64,000 nt of DNA from Scatophagus argus (lineage: Eukaryota > Chordata > Actinopteri > Scatophagidae), in NCBI RefSeq assembly GCF_020382885.2, contig NC_058512.1, positions 6,970,802 to 7,034,801 of the forward strand, given 5' to 3'. The notes under the pieces are model-generated. The model did no database searches, was not told the origin of the DNA, and worked only from the letters and a program-made list of their open reading frames with translations. This document shows, in pieces, positions 63,808 through 64,000 of this stretch; positions within the stretch are counted from its first letter, which is position 1; every line of letters begins with the position of its first letter. The translations under genes and the position numbers were made by a program.

Positions 63808-64000
63808 GTGAGTATCATGGGCTCTTTTTTTCTTTCTTTCTGCTGTGGGCACGTTTGGTTCGGACTTGTACCAGCGATGAGTGAGAAATATACACAGGCC
63901 TGAGTAAAATAATGCCAAAATATAATGTTTGGACTATTTAACAGCTCTGGTGAATAAAGCCATTTGACGTCTTGTTTTGTCTGACCAAAAGGTCAAAAAA
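63808..64000 (+). other. fam78a: start of fam78a intron
   Basis: The donor GTGAGT is followed by T-rich sequence to the window end. No second exon is visible. Confidence 0.8.

Overview
The window is nuclear DNA from a ray-finned (teleost) fish, probably a percomorph. The evidence is multi-exon genes with short GT-AG introns, several fish-type interspersed repeats (an L2-type LINE ending in the GAATTGAA tail, and two short repeats common in fish introns), frequent CA/TG and TA microsatellites, and proteins that align closely to vertebrate families with fish-like differences. There is no sign of a bacterial, viral or organelle sequence. All exon boundaries were read by eye from GT-AG signals, reading frame and remembered family sequences; nothing was searched or aligned by computer.

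Layout, left to right. (1) 1-4.6 kb is intergenic, with a transposase-like scrap, TG repeats and an interspersed repeat carrying telomere-like TTAACC units. (2) 4.7-21.4 kb, plus strand: prag1 (pragmin/SGK223), a 1374-residue scaffold pseudokinase in five coding exons. (3) 21.4-26.9 kb is intergenic, with a decayed L2 LINE. (4) 26.9-29.4 kb, minus strand: edf1 (MBF1 coactivator), five coding exons, 148 residues. (5) 30.2-32.0 kb, minus strand: a small 133-residue coiled-coil gene that I do not recognise. (6) 32.8-53 kb, minus strand: prrc2b, 30 coding exons that join to an open frame of 2236 residues. (7) 56.7-61.5 kb, minus strand: plpp7 (NET39, inactive lipid phosphatase-like), two coding exons, 296 residues. 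(8) 62-64 kb, plus strand: the first coding exon of fam78a, which continues past the window.

The order fam78a-plpp7-prrc2b is that of human 9q34.13, and edf1 also lies on human 9q34, so the right two thirds is a conserved block. prag1 lies on human 8p23, so the stretch between prag1 and edf1 (which holds the LINE) may be a synteny junction. prag1 converges on edf1; edf1, the small gene and prrc2b run head-to-tail; plpp7 and fam78a are head-to-head across a shared promoter zone. The genes do not form a pathway: they cover signalling scaffolding (prag1), transcription/ribosome surveillance (edf1), translation and stress-granule biology (prrc2b), the nuclear envelope of muscle (plpp7) and an uncharacterised protein (fam78a).

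Most notable: an intact EPIYA tyrosine motif and an in-frame 3 x 63 bp repeat in prag1, the unrecognised gene between edf1 and prrc2b, a 58-bp-arm foldback element in the prrc2b 5' intron that shares a motif with the edf1 intron, two same-orientation CTCF-like sites, and the altered catalytic motif of plpp7. I found no convincing new multi-gene system.
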